Assembly: GCF_000725625.1 (NCBI RefSeq)
Contig: NZ_JOHS01000041.1
Span: 1-54,996, forward strand
Origin: Streptomyces sp. NRRL F-6676
GTDB lineage: Bacteria; Actinomycetota; Actinomycetes; Streptomycetales; Streptomycetaceae
Reading direction: 5' to 3'
Length of the DNA stretch: 54,996 nucleotides
Shown here piece after piece: positions 26,575-34,132 of the stretch (positions within the stretch are counted from its first letter, which is position 1; each line of letters starts with the position of its first letter). The notes under the pieces are model-generated. The model was given only the letters and a program-made list of their open reading frames with translations, was not told the origin of the DNA and did no database searches. The position numbers and the translations under genes were made by a program.

Positions 26575-27501
26575 TCAGCCCTTCACCGCCCCCGCGCTGA
26601 AGCCGGTGATCAGCCACTTCTGGATGAACGCGAAGACGATCACCACGGGCACGGCGGCGATGATGCCGCCCGCGGCGAGCGCGCCGAGGTCGACGCTGTC
26701 CGCGTTCATCAGGGTGTTGAGACCGACGGGGATGGTCTGCTTGCTCTGGTCGGAGAGGAACATCAGCGCGAACAGGAAGTGGTTCCAGGCGTGCACGAAG
26801 GCGAAGGAACCGACCGCGATCAGTCCGGGCCGCAGCAGCGGCAGGACGACGATGCGGAACGCGGTGAGCCGGCCGCAGCCGTCGACCCAGGCGGCCTCCT
26901 CCAGGGAGTAGGGCACGTTCCGGATGAACCCGCTGATCAGGATCATCGACAGCGGCAGCTGGAAGACGGTCTCGGCGATGATGACACTGCCCAGCGAGTT
27001 GATCATCTGGAGCTTGGCGAAGATCTGGAACAGCGGCACGAGCAGCAGCGCCCCGGGCACGAACTGCGAGCAGAGCAGGGCGAGCAGGAAGCCCCGCTTG
27101 ACCTTGAAGTCGAACCGGGCGAGGGCGTACCCGCCGGCGAGCGCGACCAGGGTGGTCATCACCAGGGTGGCGACGCCGATCAGGACGCTGTTCTGGAAGT
27201 AGGTGCCGAACGCCCGCTCGGTCCACACCTTCTCGAAGTGCTCGGTGGTCATCGGCCAGGGCGCCAGCGAGGTGGAGCCGGCCGGGCGGACCGCGAAGAG
27301 CAGGATCCAGTAGAAGGGGACGAGGGTGAAGACCAGGTAGAGCGAGAGCGGGACGTAGATCTGCCAGCGGGGCACCTCGTCCCAGGCGCGCCGCCGGCCG
27401 CGGCGGGGCGGCGCGGGCCGCTCGGGGCCGGGGGCGGGCGCGGCGACGGCGTCGATGTCCGTGCCGTGCGCTTCGTCCTTCGTACCGTATCCGGTGATCA
27501 C
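26575..27501 (-). CDS. carbohydrate ABC transporter permease (MalG type)
   Basis: 308 residues with six predicted membrane segments. The first follows a charged 50-residue N-terminus (IYVPLSLYLVFTLVPFYWILLF). The EAA loop is EEAAWVDGCGRLTAFRIVVLPLLRPG and the protein ends in the typical ITGFSAGAVKG. The GTG at 27501 overlaps the stop of the first permease (GTGA). No ATPase gene is in the operon; Streptomyces carbohydrate importers of this class normally share the MsiK ATPase encoded elsewhere. Confidence 0.93.
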   Translation of the reverse strand: MITGYGTKDEAHGTDIDAVAAPAPGPERPAPPRRGRRRAWDEVPRWQIYVPLSLYLVFTLVPFYWILLFAVRPAGSTSLAPWPMTTEHFEKVWTERAFGTYFQNSVLIGVATLVMTTLVALAGGYALARFDFKVKRGFLLALLCSQFVPGALLLVPLFQIFAKLQMINSLGSVIIAETVFQLPLSMILISGFIRNVPYSLEEAAWVDGCGRLTAFRIVVLPLLRPGLIAVGSFAFVHAWNHFLFALMFLSDQSKQTIPVGLNTLMNADSVDLGALAAGGIIAAVPVVIVFAFIQKWLITGFSAGAVKG

Positions 27502-28433
27502 TTGCCCTCCCCTCCGAACTTGCTCAGCCGCAGATAGACGATCGAGCAGAAGAGCAGGATCACGAAGGCGACGGTGGTCAGGGCCGAGGCGTAACCGAAG
27601 TTGTGCGCGTCGACGCTGGTGTTGGCGATGTACAGCGGGAGCGTGGTGGTCTCGCCGGCTGGGCCGCCGCCGGTGAGGGTGTAGAGCAGGTCGACGTTGT
27701 TGAACTCCCACACCGCGCGCAGCAGCGTGGAGAGCACGATGGCGTCCTTCAGATGCGGCAGCGTGATGTGCCAGAACTGCTGGAGCCTGCTCGCCCCGTC
27801 CACCTCGGCGGCCTCGTACAGATCGCGGGAGACGGACTGGAGGTCGGCGAGGATGAGGATGGCGAAGAAGGGCACCCCGCGCCACAGATCGGCGACGACG
27901 GCCGCCGGGAAGACGGTGGAGGTGTCGGAGAGCCAGCTGGTGCCGTACTCGCCGACGCCCAGGTCGGCGAGGTAACGGCTGACGCCGGTCTGGGAGTTGT
28001 AGAGCAGCACCCAGATGGCCGAGGTCAGCACACCGGAGACGGCCCACGGGGAGAAGACCAGCGCGCGGCCGAAGGCCCGGCCGGCGAAGGTCTGGTTGAC
28101 GATGAGGGCGAGCGCGAGGCCGAGGAGGAGCTGCAACCCGACCTCCACCACGACCCACTTGGCGCTGAAGGTGAGCGTGTCCCAGAACTGCGGGTCGTCG
28201 GTGAAGGCGTGGACGAAGTTGTCGAAGCCCGCGAAGCCGTTCCGCCACGGCTTGGTGGGGTTGTAGTTCTGAAGGCTGTAGTAGAAGACGCTGATCACCG
28301 GGTAGGCGATGAAACCCAGCATGAGCAGGACGGCCGGGGCGATCAGCAGATACGGCAGCCTGCGCGGCGTCGCGGAGGCACGGCGCCGCCGGGGTGGCGC
28401 GGGGGGCTTCGCCACGGCTGCGGCTTGGGCCAT
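27498..28433 (-). CDS. carbohydrate ABC transporter permease (MalF type)
   Basis: 311 residues. A basic Pro/Arg-rich N-terminus precedes LPYLLIAPAVLLMLGFIAYPVISVFYYSLQNYNP, the standard first helix. The EAA loop is YEAAEVDGASRLQQFWHITLPHLK, and TGGGPAGETTTLPLYIAN is a conserved periplasmic stretch. The ATG at 28433 has GGAGAAG a few bases upstream. It is the first gene of a six-gene unit: two permeases, oxidoreductase, DUF6807, GH43 and receptor. It is preceded by two AAGCGCTT-type operators. Confidence 0.94.
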   Translation of the reverse strand: MAQAAAVAKPPAPPRRRRASATPRRLPYLLIAPAVLLMLGFIAYPVISVFYYSLQNYNPTKPWRNGFAGFDNFVHAFTDDPQFWDTLTFSAKWVVVEVGLQLLLGLALALIVNQTFAGRAFGRALVFSPWAVSGVLTSAIWVLLYNSQTGVSRYLADLGVGEYGTSWLSDTSTVFPAAVVADLWRGVPFFAILILADLQSVSRDLYEAAEVDGASRLQQFWHITLPHLKDAIVLSTLLRAVWEFNNVDLLYTLTGGGPAGETTTLPLYIANTSVDAHNFGYASALTTVAFVILLFCSIVYLRLSKFGGEGK

Positions 28434-28478
28434 GACTCTTCTCCGTTCGCTTGCGAGGGGTCGTGTACGGACGGTGCA

Positions 28479-28490
28479 GGAAGCGCTTGC
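28479..28490. promoter_or_regulatory. LacI-type operator, site 2, before the pectin ABC operon
   Basis: GGAAGCGCTTGC has a palindromic AAGCGCTT core with central CG, the layout of LacI/GalR-family sites. Its centre is 33 bp (about three helical turns) from the second site at 28513-28522, putting both on one face of the DNA. It lies about 50 bp upstream of the permease start. Confidence 0.6.
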
Positions 28491-28512
28491 TACATGCACA
28501 TGAGTCATGGCT

Positions 28513-28522
28513 GAAGCGCTTC
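28513..28522. promoter_or_regulatory. LacI-type operator, site 1, before the pectin ABC operon
   Basis: GAAGCGCTTC is a perfect 10-bp palindrome with the same core as the site at 28479-28490 and as the 18-bp palindrome at 30494-30511. It lies between the dehydratase stop and the permease start, where a promoter is expected. Confidence 0.6.
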
Positions 28523-28546
28523 GGCGATCTCTTTCGGAGGTGGGCG

Positions 28547-30283
28547 TCAGCCCGCGTACGGGTCCGGCACGGTGCCCTTGCGGGCCAGGAAGGTGAAGTC
28601 GCAGCCGGTGTCGGCCTGGGTGATCTGTTCGGAGTAGAGCGCGCCGTAGCCCCGCTCGTACCGCACGGGCGGCGGCGTCCACTCCGCCCGCCGACGCGCC
28701 AACTCCTCGTCACTGACGTTGAGTTGAAGTGTCCGCGCGTCCACGTCGAGGGTGATCGTGTCGCCGGTGCGCACCAGGGCGAGCGGTCCGCCGATGTACG
28801 ACTCGGGCGCCACGTGCAGCACGCAGGCGCCGTAACTGGTGCCGCTCATCCGGGCGTCGGAGATCCGCACCATGTCCCGCACGCCCTGCTTGAGCAGGTG
28901 GTCCGGGATCGGCAGCATGCCGTACTCGGGCATGCCGGGTCCGCCCTTGGGGCCCGCGTTGCGCAGCACGAGGACGCTGTCGGCGGTGATGCCGAGCGAG
29001 GGGGCGTTGATGGTGCGCTGGAGCTGCTTGTAGTCGTCGAAGACGACGGCGGGTCCGGTGTGCTTGAGCAGACGCGGTTCGGCGGCGATGTGCTTGATGA
29101 CGGCGCCGTCCGGGCAGAGGTTGCCGCGCAGGACGGCGACCCCGCCCTCGTCCGCGACCGGGTTGTCGCGGGGGCGGATCACGTCGTCGTGGTGCACCTG
29201 AGCGCCGGCGAGCTGCTCGCGCAGGGTGTCGTGGCAGACGGTGGGGCGGTCCAGGTGGAGCAGGTCCGGGATGCGGGAGAGGAAGCCGGGCAGTCCGCCG
29301 GCGAAGTGGAAGTCCTCCATCAGATGGGTCTGTCCGCCGGGGCGGACGTTGGCGAGGACCGGGACGGTGCGGGCGATGCGGTCGAAGTCGTCGAGCGTGA
29401 GGGTGACGCCCGCGCGGCCCGCCATGGCGATCAGATGGATCACCGCGTTGGTGGAGCCGCCGAGGCCGAGCACGGTGGTGACGGCGTCCTCGAAGGCGTC
29501 GGCGGTGAGGATGTCGCTCGGTTTCCGGTCCCGGTGGACCAGGTCCACGATCGTCATGCCCGCCCGGGCCGCCATGCGGTCGTGCCCGGAGTCGACGGCC
29601 GGGATGCTGGAGGCGCCGGGAACCGTGACGCCGAGCGCCTCGGCGGCGGCGGTCAGGGTGGAGGCGGTGCCCATGGTCATGCAGTGGCCGGGCGAACGGG
29701 CCAGGCCGCTCTCCAGCTCCTGCATCTCGCAGTCGCCGATGAGGCCGGCCCGCCTGTCGTCCCAGTACTTCCACATGTCGGTGCCGGAGCCGAGCACTTC
29801 GTCGCGCCAGTGGCCCGGCAGCATCGGCCCGGCGGGCACGAACACGGCCGGCAGGTCGACGCTGGCGGCGCCCATCAGCAGCGCGGGGGTGGACTTGTCG
29901 CAACCGCCCATCAGCACCGCCCCGTCGACCGGGTAGGAGCGCAGCAGCTCCTCGGTCTCCATGGCGAGCATGTTGCGGTAGAGCATGGGGGTCGGCTTCT
30001 GGAAGGTCTCGCTGAGGGTGGAGACCGGGAATTCGAGGGGGAAGCCGCCGGCCTGCCAGACCCCCCGCTTGACCGCCTGGGCGCGGTCGCGCAGATGGAC
30101 GTGGCAGGGGTTGATGTCGGACCAGGTGTTGAGGACGGCGACGACCGGCTTGCCCAGGTGCTCCTCGGGGAGGTAGCCGAGCTGACGGGTGCGGGCGCGG
30201 TGGCTGAAGGAGCGCAGCCCGTCCGTGCCGTACCACTGGTGGCTGCGCAGCTCCTCCGGGCGCTTGGGGGCGGGGGCGTTCAT
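28547..30283 (-). CDS. IlvD/Edd family sugar-acid dehydratase (L-arabinonate dehydratase-like)
   Basis: 578 residues. Iron-sulfur cysteines are at C60 (SDINPCHVHL), C128 (GGCDKSTPALL, with the modified Lys of CDK) and C201 (GHCMTMGTASTL). The size and motifs fit dehydratases of sugar acids such as L-arabinonate, xylonate or gluconate rather than the branched-chain biosynthetic IlvD; STLSETFQKPTPMLYRNMLAMETEELL is shared with the arabinonate branch. The ATG overlaps the stop of the DHDPS-family gene (ATGA). Together they fit a non-phosphorylative route: aldonate to 2-keto-3-deoxy acid to 2,5-dioxopentanoate. The exact substrate is inferred. Confidence 0.88.
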   Translation of the reverse strand: MNAPAPKRPEELRSHQWYGTDGLRSFSHRARTRQLGYLPEEHLGKPVVAVLNTWSDINPCHVHLRDRAQAVKRGVWQAGGFPLEFPVSTLSETFQKPTPMLYRNMLAMETEELLRSYPVDGAVLMGGCDKSTPALLMGAASVDLPAVFVPAGPMLPGHWRDEVLGSGTDMWKYWDDRRAGLIGDCEMQELESGLARSPGHCMTMGTASTLTAAAEALGVTVPGASSIPAVDSGHDRMAARAGMTIVDLVHRDRKPSDILTADAFEDAVTTVLGLGGSTNAVIHLIAMAGRAGVTLTLDDFDRIARTVPVLANVRPGGQTHLMEDFHFAGGLPGFLSRIPDLLHLDRPTVCHDTLREQLAGAQVHHDDVIRPRDNPVADEGGVAVLRGNLCPDGAVIKHIAAEPRLLKHTGPAVVFDDYKQLQRTINAPSLGITADSVLVLRNAGPKGGPGMPEYGMLPIPDHLLKQGVRDMVRISDARMSGTSYGACVLHVAPESYIGGPLALVRTGDTITLDVDARTLQLNVSDEELARRRAEWTPPPVRYERGYGALYSEQITQADTGCDFTFLARKGTVPDPYAG

Positions 30284-31197
30284 ATCGACCACCCCGCGGC
30301 GATCGCGGCGACCTCGGCCCGCTCGTCCTCGGGCAGCGGCTTGCTCGGCGGGCGTACGTCGCGCCGGCACAGGCCGAGCGAGGCGAGGGCCTCCTTGACG
30401 ACGGTGACGTTGTTGGCGGAGCCGTTGGCCGCGCGCAGTTCCTCGAAGCGGCGGATCTGCTCCCAGATCTTCATGGCCGCCGGATAGTCGCCCGATCGAA
30501 GCGCTTCGATCATGTTCAGCGAGACGGCCGGGGCGACGTTGACGAGCCCGGAGGTGAAGCCGGTGGCGCCCGCGGAGAAGTACGAGGGGGCGTACGGCTC
30601 GGCGAGCCCCGCGACCCAGACGAACCGTTCGAGCCCCGCGTCGCGCGCGAAGCCGGCGAAGCGGGCGGCGTCCGGGACGGCGTACTTCACGCCGATCACA
30701 TTGGGGCAGGCGTCGGCGAGTTCGGCGAGCCGGGCGCCGGGCAGCAGCGCGTTGCGGATGTAGGGGACGACACCCAGTTCGGGCACGGCCTCGGCGACCG
30801 CCCGGTGGTAGTCGACCCAGCCGCCCTGGGAGACGTAGGGGTGCACGGGCTGGTGCACCATCACCATCTGGGCGCCGAGTTCGCGGGCGTGCCGGGCGGA
30901 GGCGACGGCGGTCGGCACGTCGTGGCCGACGCCGACGAGGACGCTGGCCCGGTCGCCCGCCTCGTCGATGGTCGACTCGGTGACCAGGCGCCGCTCGTCG
31001 GGGGTGAGGGCGTAGAACTCGCCGGTGTTGCCGTTGGGGGTGAGGATGCCGACGCCGCCGTCGAGCAGCCGGCGCAGCAGTGCCCGGTGGGTGTCCCGGT
31101 CGATGGTGCCGTCCTCGGCGAACGGGGTCACCGGGATCGCCACCACGTCGGCCAGGGCGGTCCGTTGTGCCTCGAACGCCACGCTGCTGCCGCTCAT
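30280..31197 (-). CDS. DHDPS-family keto-acid aldolase/dehydratase
   Basis: 305 residues of the NAL/DHDPS TIM-barrel family. Schiff-base lysine K171 is in NVIGVKYAV, the Tyr is in VVPYIRNAL (Y146) and the ligand loop is TPNGNTGEFYAL. Paired with the IlvD/Edd dehydratase it probably acts on the 2-keto-3-deoxy acid: dehydration of a 2-keto-3-deoxypentonate, or aldol cleavage. An ATGA junction couples it to the GntR regulator upstream. Codons 229-235 spell out an 18-bp palindrome (30494-30511) using GAA, CTT and CGA, which are otherwise avoided here. Confidence 0.9.
   Translation of the reverse strand: MSGSSVAFEAQRTALADVVAIPVTPFAEDGTIDRDTHRALLRRLLDGGVGILTPNGNTGEFYALTPDERRLVTESTIDEAGDRASVLVGVGHDVPTAVASARHARELGAQMVMVHQPVHPYVSQGGWVDYHRAVAEAVPELGVVPYIRNALLPGARLAELADACPNVIGVKYAVPDAARFAGFARDAGLERFVWVAGLAEPYAPSYFSAGATGFTSGLVNVAPAVSLNMIEALRSGDYPAAMKIWEQIRRFEELRAANGSANNVTVVKEALASLGLCRRDVRPPSKPLPEDERAEVAAIAAGWSI
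30494..30511. promoter_or_regulatory. intragenic 18-bp perfect palindrome with the AAGCGCTT core
   Basis: GATCGAAGCGCTTCGATC lies inside the DHDPS-family coding sequence and contains the 10-bp palindrome found upstream of the ABC operon about 2 kb away. It is a candidate high-affinity operator for the same LacI-type regulator. Confidence 0.6.
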
Positions 31198-31895
31198 CGC
31201 CGGCCTTCCTCCTCACGGGGCCGGGGCACCTGGGGGAGGGTGCCCTCGGGGGTCTCGTCCGCCGCGTCCGGGAAGGCCCGCCGTACGAAGTCCGCGATGT
31301 GGGCGTGCAGGGCGCGGGCCGCGCCGTCCGCGTCGCCGGCCAGGGCGAGCCGCAGGATCTCGCGGTGCTCGGCGGCCTCCTGCTCCCAGGAGGGGTGGGT
31401 CGACCAGACGACGGCGGAGACGAGGGCGGCCTGGTCGCGCACCTCGTCGAGCATCCGGCCGAGCAGGGGGTTGCCGCAGCTGACGTAGAGGGCGCGGTGG
31501 AACTCCCGGTTGGCCAGGGAGCGTTCGGCGGTGTCGGCGGCCCGGTCGGCGCGGGCGAGGGCGTCGCGGGCGGCGTCCAGGGCGGAGCCGCGCCGGACGG
31601 AGCGGCGCAGGGCCTCCGGTTCCAGCAGGAGGCGTACGTCGTAGACCTCGCGCGCCATGTCCGCGTCCACCGTGCGCACCGTGACGCCCTTGTACTGGTT
31701 CATCACGACGAGCCCGGTGCCGGCCAGCGTCTTGAGCGCCTCGCGGACGGGGGTCTTGGAGACCCCGAACTGTGCGGCGAGTTCGGTCTCGACGAGGGGG
31801 TGGCCGGGGCTGAGCTGTCCGGTGAGGATGCGGTGTTTGATCCCTTCCAGCACGAATTGCGTGCGGGAAGGGATCGGCGTGGGCACAGAGGTCAT
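31194..31895 (-). CDS. GntR family (FadR/FCD) transcriptional regulator
   Basis: 233 residues. The winged helix (residues 10-75) shows FVLEGIKHRILTGQLSPGHPLVETELAAQFGVSKTPVREALKTLAGTGLV. The FCD domain carries the expected metal and ligand residues (EVYDVRLLLEPEA, NREFHRALYVSCGNPLL, EHREILRLAL, LHAHIADFV). I chose the ATG at 31895 because GAGAGG lies six bases upstream; an ATG nine codons earlier is possible. It is the first gene of the GntR-DHDPS-dehydratase unit and probably represses it in response to a sugar acid. Confidence 0.92.
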   Translation of the reverse strand: MTSVPTPIPSRTQFVLEGIKHRILTGQLSPGHPLVETELAAQFGVSKTPVREALKTLAGTGLVVMNQYKGVTVRTVDADMAREVYDVRLLLEPEALRRSVRRGSALDAARDALARADRAADTAERSLANREFHRALYVSCGNPLLGRMLDEVRDQAALVSAVVWSTHPSWEQEAAEHREILRLALAGDADGAARALHAHIADFVRRAFPDAADETPEGTLPQVPRPREEEGRR

Positions 31896-31918
31896 GCGCG
31901 CCTCTCGGATATCGCGTC

Positions 31919-31941
31919 TCATATATGACGTACGAAGTACG
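31919..31941. promoter_or_regulatory. two abutting palindromes upstream of the GntR gene
   Basis: TCATATATGA (31919-31928, perfect) directly adjoins CGTAC-GAA-GTACG (31929-31941, perfect 5-bp arms). The spot is AT-rich and lies 24-46 bases before the chosen start, fitting an autoregulatory GntR operator over the promoter. Confidence 0.5.
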
Positions 31942-32022
31942 ACGCGATGAAGGTAGGCGCGCGGTGACGGGGCGTCAATGGTTCCGACGGGATTGTCTCG
32001 ACCCCGCAGGGCCGGGACGTGG

Positions 32023-32610
32023 CTACGGGCGGCGCCAGGCCGGGTCGCGGCCGCTGAGGCCGAGCGCCCGGTCGAGCAGCGGCGCGCTCTCCTCCACGCG
32101 GACGACCGGCCCGAAGACGCCCTCGCCCCGTTCCTTGTCCTCCGCCGCCGCCAGGAAGCCGTGTGCCATGCGCAGGGCGCCCTCGTCCGGTGCGTACTCC
32201 TGCCCCGTCGCCCGCGCCAGGTCCCATCCGTGGATCACCAGCTCGTCCGCCACGACCGCCCCGGCGACCGCACCCGGCAGGTCCACCCCGCCCGCCCGGG
32301 TCGTGCCGCTCCACGACTCCGGCTCGCGCCACACCGACGCGAGTTCCTCCAGCGCCTTCGGCAGTTCCGTCCGCCAGCCGGGCGGGAGGTCCGTGCCGGC
32401 GACGTCCGGGGCCGTGTCCGTCGTGGCGCCGAGCCGTTTGCGGCCGGCGTCGCGGAAGGCGACGGACAGTCCGAACAGGTGGCCGATCATGCTTCCCACG
32501 GAGCAGCCGGGGCAGGGGGTGGGGTCCGTGAGCTGTGCGTCCCGGACGGTGTCCGCGAGCCGGGCGACGATGAGGGTTTGCGGGCCCAGGTCGACGGCGG
32601 TGGTGTCCAT
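32023..32610 (-). CDS. TIGR03086-type DinB/mycothiol-dependent maleylpyruvate isomerase-like protein
   Basis: 195 residues, a four-helix DinB-fold protein. TPCPGCSVGSMIGHLFGLSVAFRDA supplies the first conserved His (GHL), and ADELVIHGWDLARATGQEY supplies the second His and WD motif typical of the TIGR03086 group. These proteins bind a metal and often use mycothiol; a specific substrate is not known here. The ATG at 32610 follows GAGGAGA at spacing 6. It has no operon partner. Confidence 0.85.
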   Translation of the reverse strand: MDTTAVDLGPQTLIVARLADTVRDAQLTDPTPCPGCSVGSMIGHLFGLSVAFRDAGRKRLGATTDTAPDVAGTDLPPGWRTELPKALEELASVWREPESWSGTTRAGGVDLPGAVAGAVVADELVIHGWDLARATGQEYAPDEGALRMAHGFLAAAEDKERGEGVFGPVVRVEESAPLLDRALGLSGRDPAWRRP

Positions 32611-32728
32611 GCGTGTCTCCTCGCTCGGGGGGCGGGATACGGAGTTCGCCCCTCGAAGGTTGGACGGCCCGGGCCCCCGAAACTCATCGCCACCGCCCAA
32701 GCGGTTTTCGCCCCCGCCGCCCCTGCCC

Positions 32729-32809
32729 TCCCCCAAGCTCTCGGCTTCTCCCCCAAGCTCTCGACTGCGCTCGAGCAGGGGGGACCCCCATGAGCAGGGG
32801 GACCCCCAT
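32729..32809. repeat. tandem direct repeats of a common Streptomyces intergenic element
   Basis: Two 15-bp TCCCCCAAGCTCTCG copies 20 bp apart are followed by two GAGCAGGGGG(G)ACCCCCAT copies. The two halves are partly complementary (CCCCC with GGGGG; GCTCTCG with CGAGC), so a large stem can form. Confidence 0.65.
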
Positions 32810-32810
32810 C

Positions 32811-32965
32811 GTCCCTTCAAGGGGCCCCGCCCCTTGCACCCCGGCGCGGGAGAGCTCGGGTGGGTGGGTTCGTCGGCGGGCGCGGGTGGGCCGTGGCTGG
32901 TCGCGCGGTTCCCCGCGCCCCTGAAGGGGCACCACGCGAGAAGCCCCACCGGCGGTCAGCCGAGA
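32811..32965 (-). repeat. dispersed intergenic repeat, copy A
   Basis: Read on the minus strand it runs: GAGAAG/CCACCGGCGG module, GGGGCGCGGGGAACCGCGCG, CCAGCCACGGCCCACCCGCG, CCCGCCGACGAACC, then the CAAGGGG-CCCCTTG hairpin. The same modules recur in copies B, C and D in different combinations. Confidence 0.7.
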
Positions 32966-32968
32966 GAA

Positions 32969-34132
32969 TCAGTGGTGCAGCTCCGCGAGAGCGGTCCGTA
33001 CCGCCGCCAGGTCCGCGTCCGACGCCAACCCGGCGTGGTACAGGCGCAACTCCGTCGCGCCCAGTTCCGCCGCCCCCCGCGCGTCCGCCGCCAGCGTGCC
33101 CGGGCTGCCGCCCATCCCGGACACCACGGTGAGGTTCGCGGCCAGTACGGAACCTCCGTCCCCCGCCCGCTCCGCGAACGGAACCAGCGCCCCCGCCCCG
33201 CCCGTGCACGGCACGACCACCCCGTCCGCCACCCCGAGAACATGCCCGGGGTCGACGCCCGCGTTGGCCCCGACGTGGTACCAGACCGGATCCGCGTGCA
33301 GCAGCACCTGGAAGCCCTCAGGCGCCACCCCCCGCACCGCCGCGACCGCCTCCTCCCGCAAGGACCGCGCCACCGGCTCCCGCCACGCCCGCGTGAGCGC
33401 CGCCCGCTCCGCGCCGAGCAGCTTCTCCACCGCCGGCCATCCCCCGCCGGAGGGCGCCCCCCGCCACACCGGCTCCAGCGCGTCCCGTACGGCCGCCGCC
33501 AGCTCGTCCGCGTCGGTGCCGTACCCCGCCCGGCACGTCCCGCAGAAGCACAGCGACATCAGGTACTGCCCGGCGTCGCCGAGCCCGACCCCGCCGGTCT
33601 TGTCGTGGGCGTGCAGATGCGCGAACCCGTACCAGCCGAGCGACTCCAGCTCGGTACCGGCCGCGCCCGGCCGCACGGCCGCCTCCGCCGCGAGGTCCAC
33701 GAGGTATGTACGCGTGGCGGGCTGCGCGATGCAGGGTGCCCACGGGTAGCGGTCCCCGTACGCGTTGACGACGGAGGTCTCCGGATGCTCGGCGCCCAGC
33801 CGGGAGTTGTGCGCGAGCACGACCCAGGTGTGCACCTCGAGACCGGCGTCCGTGAGCGCGGCGGCGGCCTCGCCGAAGGCGTCCCCCGGCGCCCAGTCCC
33901 CGGCGGCGTACGGCCGCAGCGCGCGCCCCTGCCACCGCTCCCCCGCCGGGTACAGCACGGCGGCGTGCTCGGCCGTCACGATCCGGTGCCGGGGGTGGCG
34001 CGGGGTCAGTGCGCGCGTGGAGTGGTACGCGGAGGCCAGGGTCGCCTGCCGCACCCCGAGCCCGGCGATGCGCCCGGGCGCCTCCGGGTCCCCGTTGACG
34101 TCCCAGGGGTAGACGAACGCCGACGCCTTCAC
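32969..34132 (-). CDS. uncharacterised protein coupled to kdgD, TIM-barrel glycosidase-like
   Basis: 387 residues, no signal peptide, not assigned to a family I can name with certainty. Visible features: FVYPWDVNGDPEAPGRIAGLGV at the N-terminus, AYHSTRALTPRHPRHRI, EVHTWVVLAHNSRLGAEHPE, NAYGDRYPWAPCIAQPATRTYLVDLA and SLCFCGTCRAGYG. Several hypothetical glycosyl hydrolases of TIM-barrel type carry a similar CFCxxC cluster and a TWVVLxHNS-like strand. The C-terminal VVSGMGGSPGTLAADARGAAELGATELRLYHAGL looks like the last barrel strands. The GTG at 34132 overlaps the kdgD stop (GTGA), so it is made together with kdgD. A role in uronate or aldarate metabolism is inferred only from context. Confidence 0.8.
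   Translation of the reverse strand: MKASAFVYPWDVNGDPEAPGRIAGLGVRQATLASAYHSTRALTPRHPRHRIVTAEHAAVLYPAGERWQGRALRPYAAGDWAPGDAFGEAAAALTDAGLEVHTWVVLAHNSRLGAEHPETSVVNAYGDRYPWAPCIAQPATRTYLVDLAAEAAVRPGAAGTELESLGWYGFAHLHAHDKTGGVGLGDAGQYLMSLCFCGTCRAGYGTDADELAAAVRDALEPVWRGAPSGGGWPAVEKLLGAERAALTRAWREPVARSLREEAVAAVRGVAPEGFQVLLHADPVWYHVGANAGVDPGHVLGVADGVVVPCTGGAGALVPFAERAGDGGSVLAANLTVVSGMGGSPGTLAADARGAAELGATELRLYHAGLASDADLAAVRTALAELHH

Larger units (their letters stand above)
32611..32968. other. repeat-filled intergenic region (358 bp)
   Basis: No gene is visible. The region holds a 15-bp direct repeat TCCCCCAAGCTCTCG (32729-32743 and 32749-32763), two GAGCAGGGGG/ACCCCCAT units (32773-32809), a hairpin with CAAGGGG/CCCCTTG arms, and a minus-oriented copy of the dispersed repeat ending near 32965. 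Confidence 0.7.
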
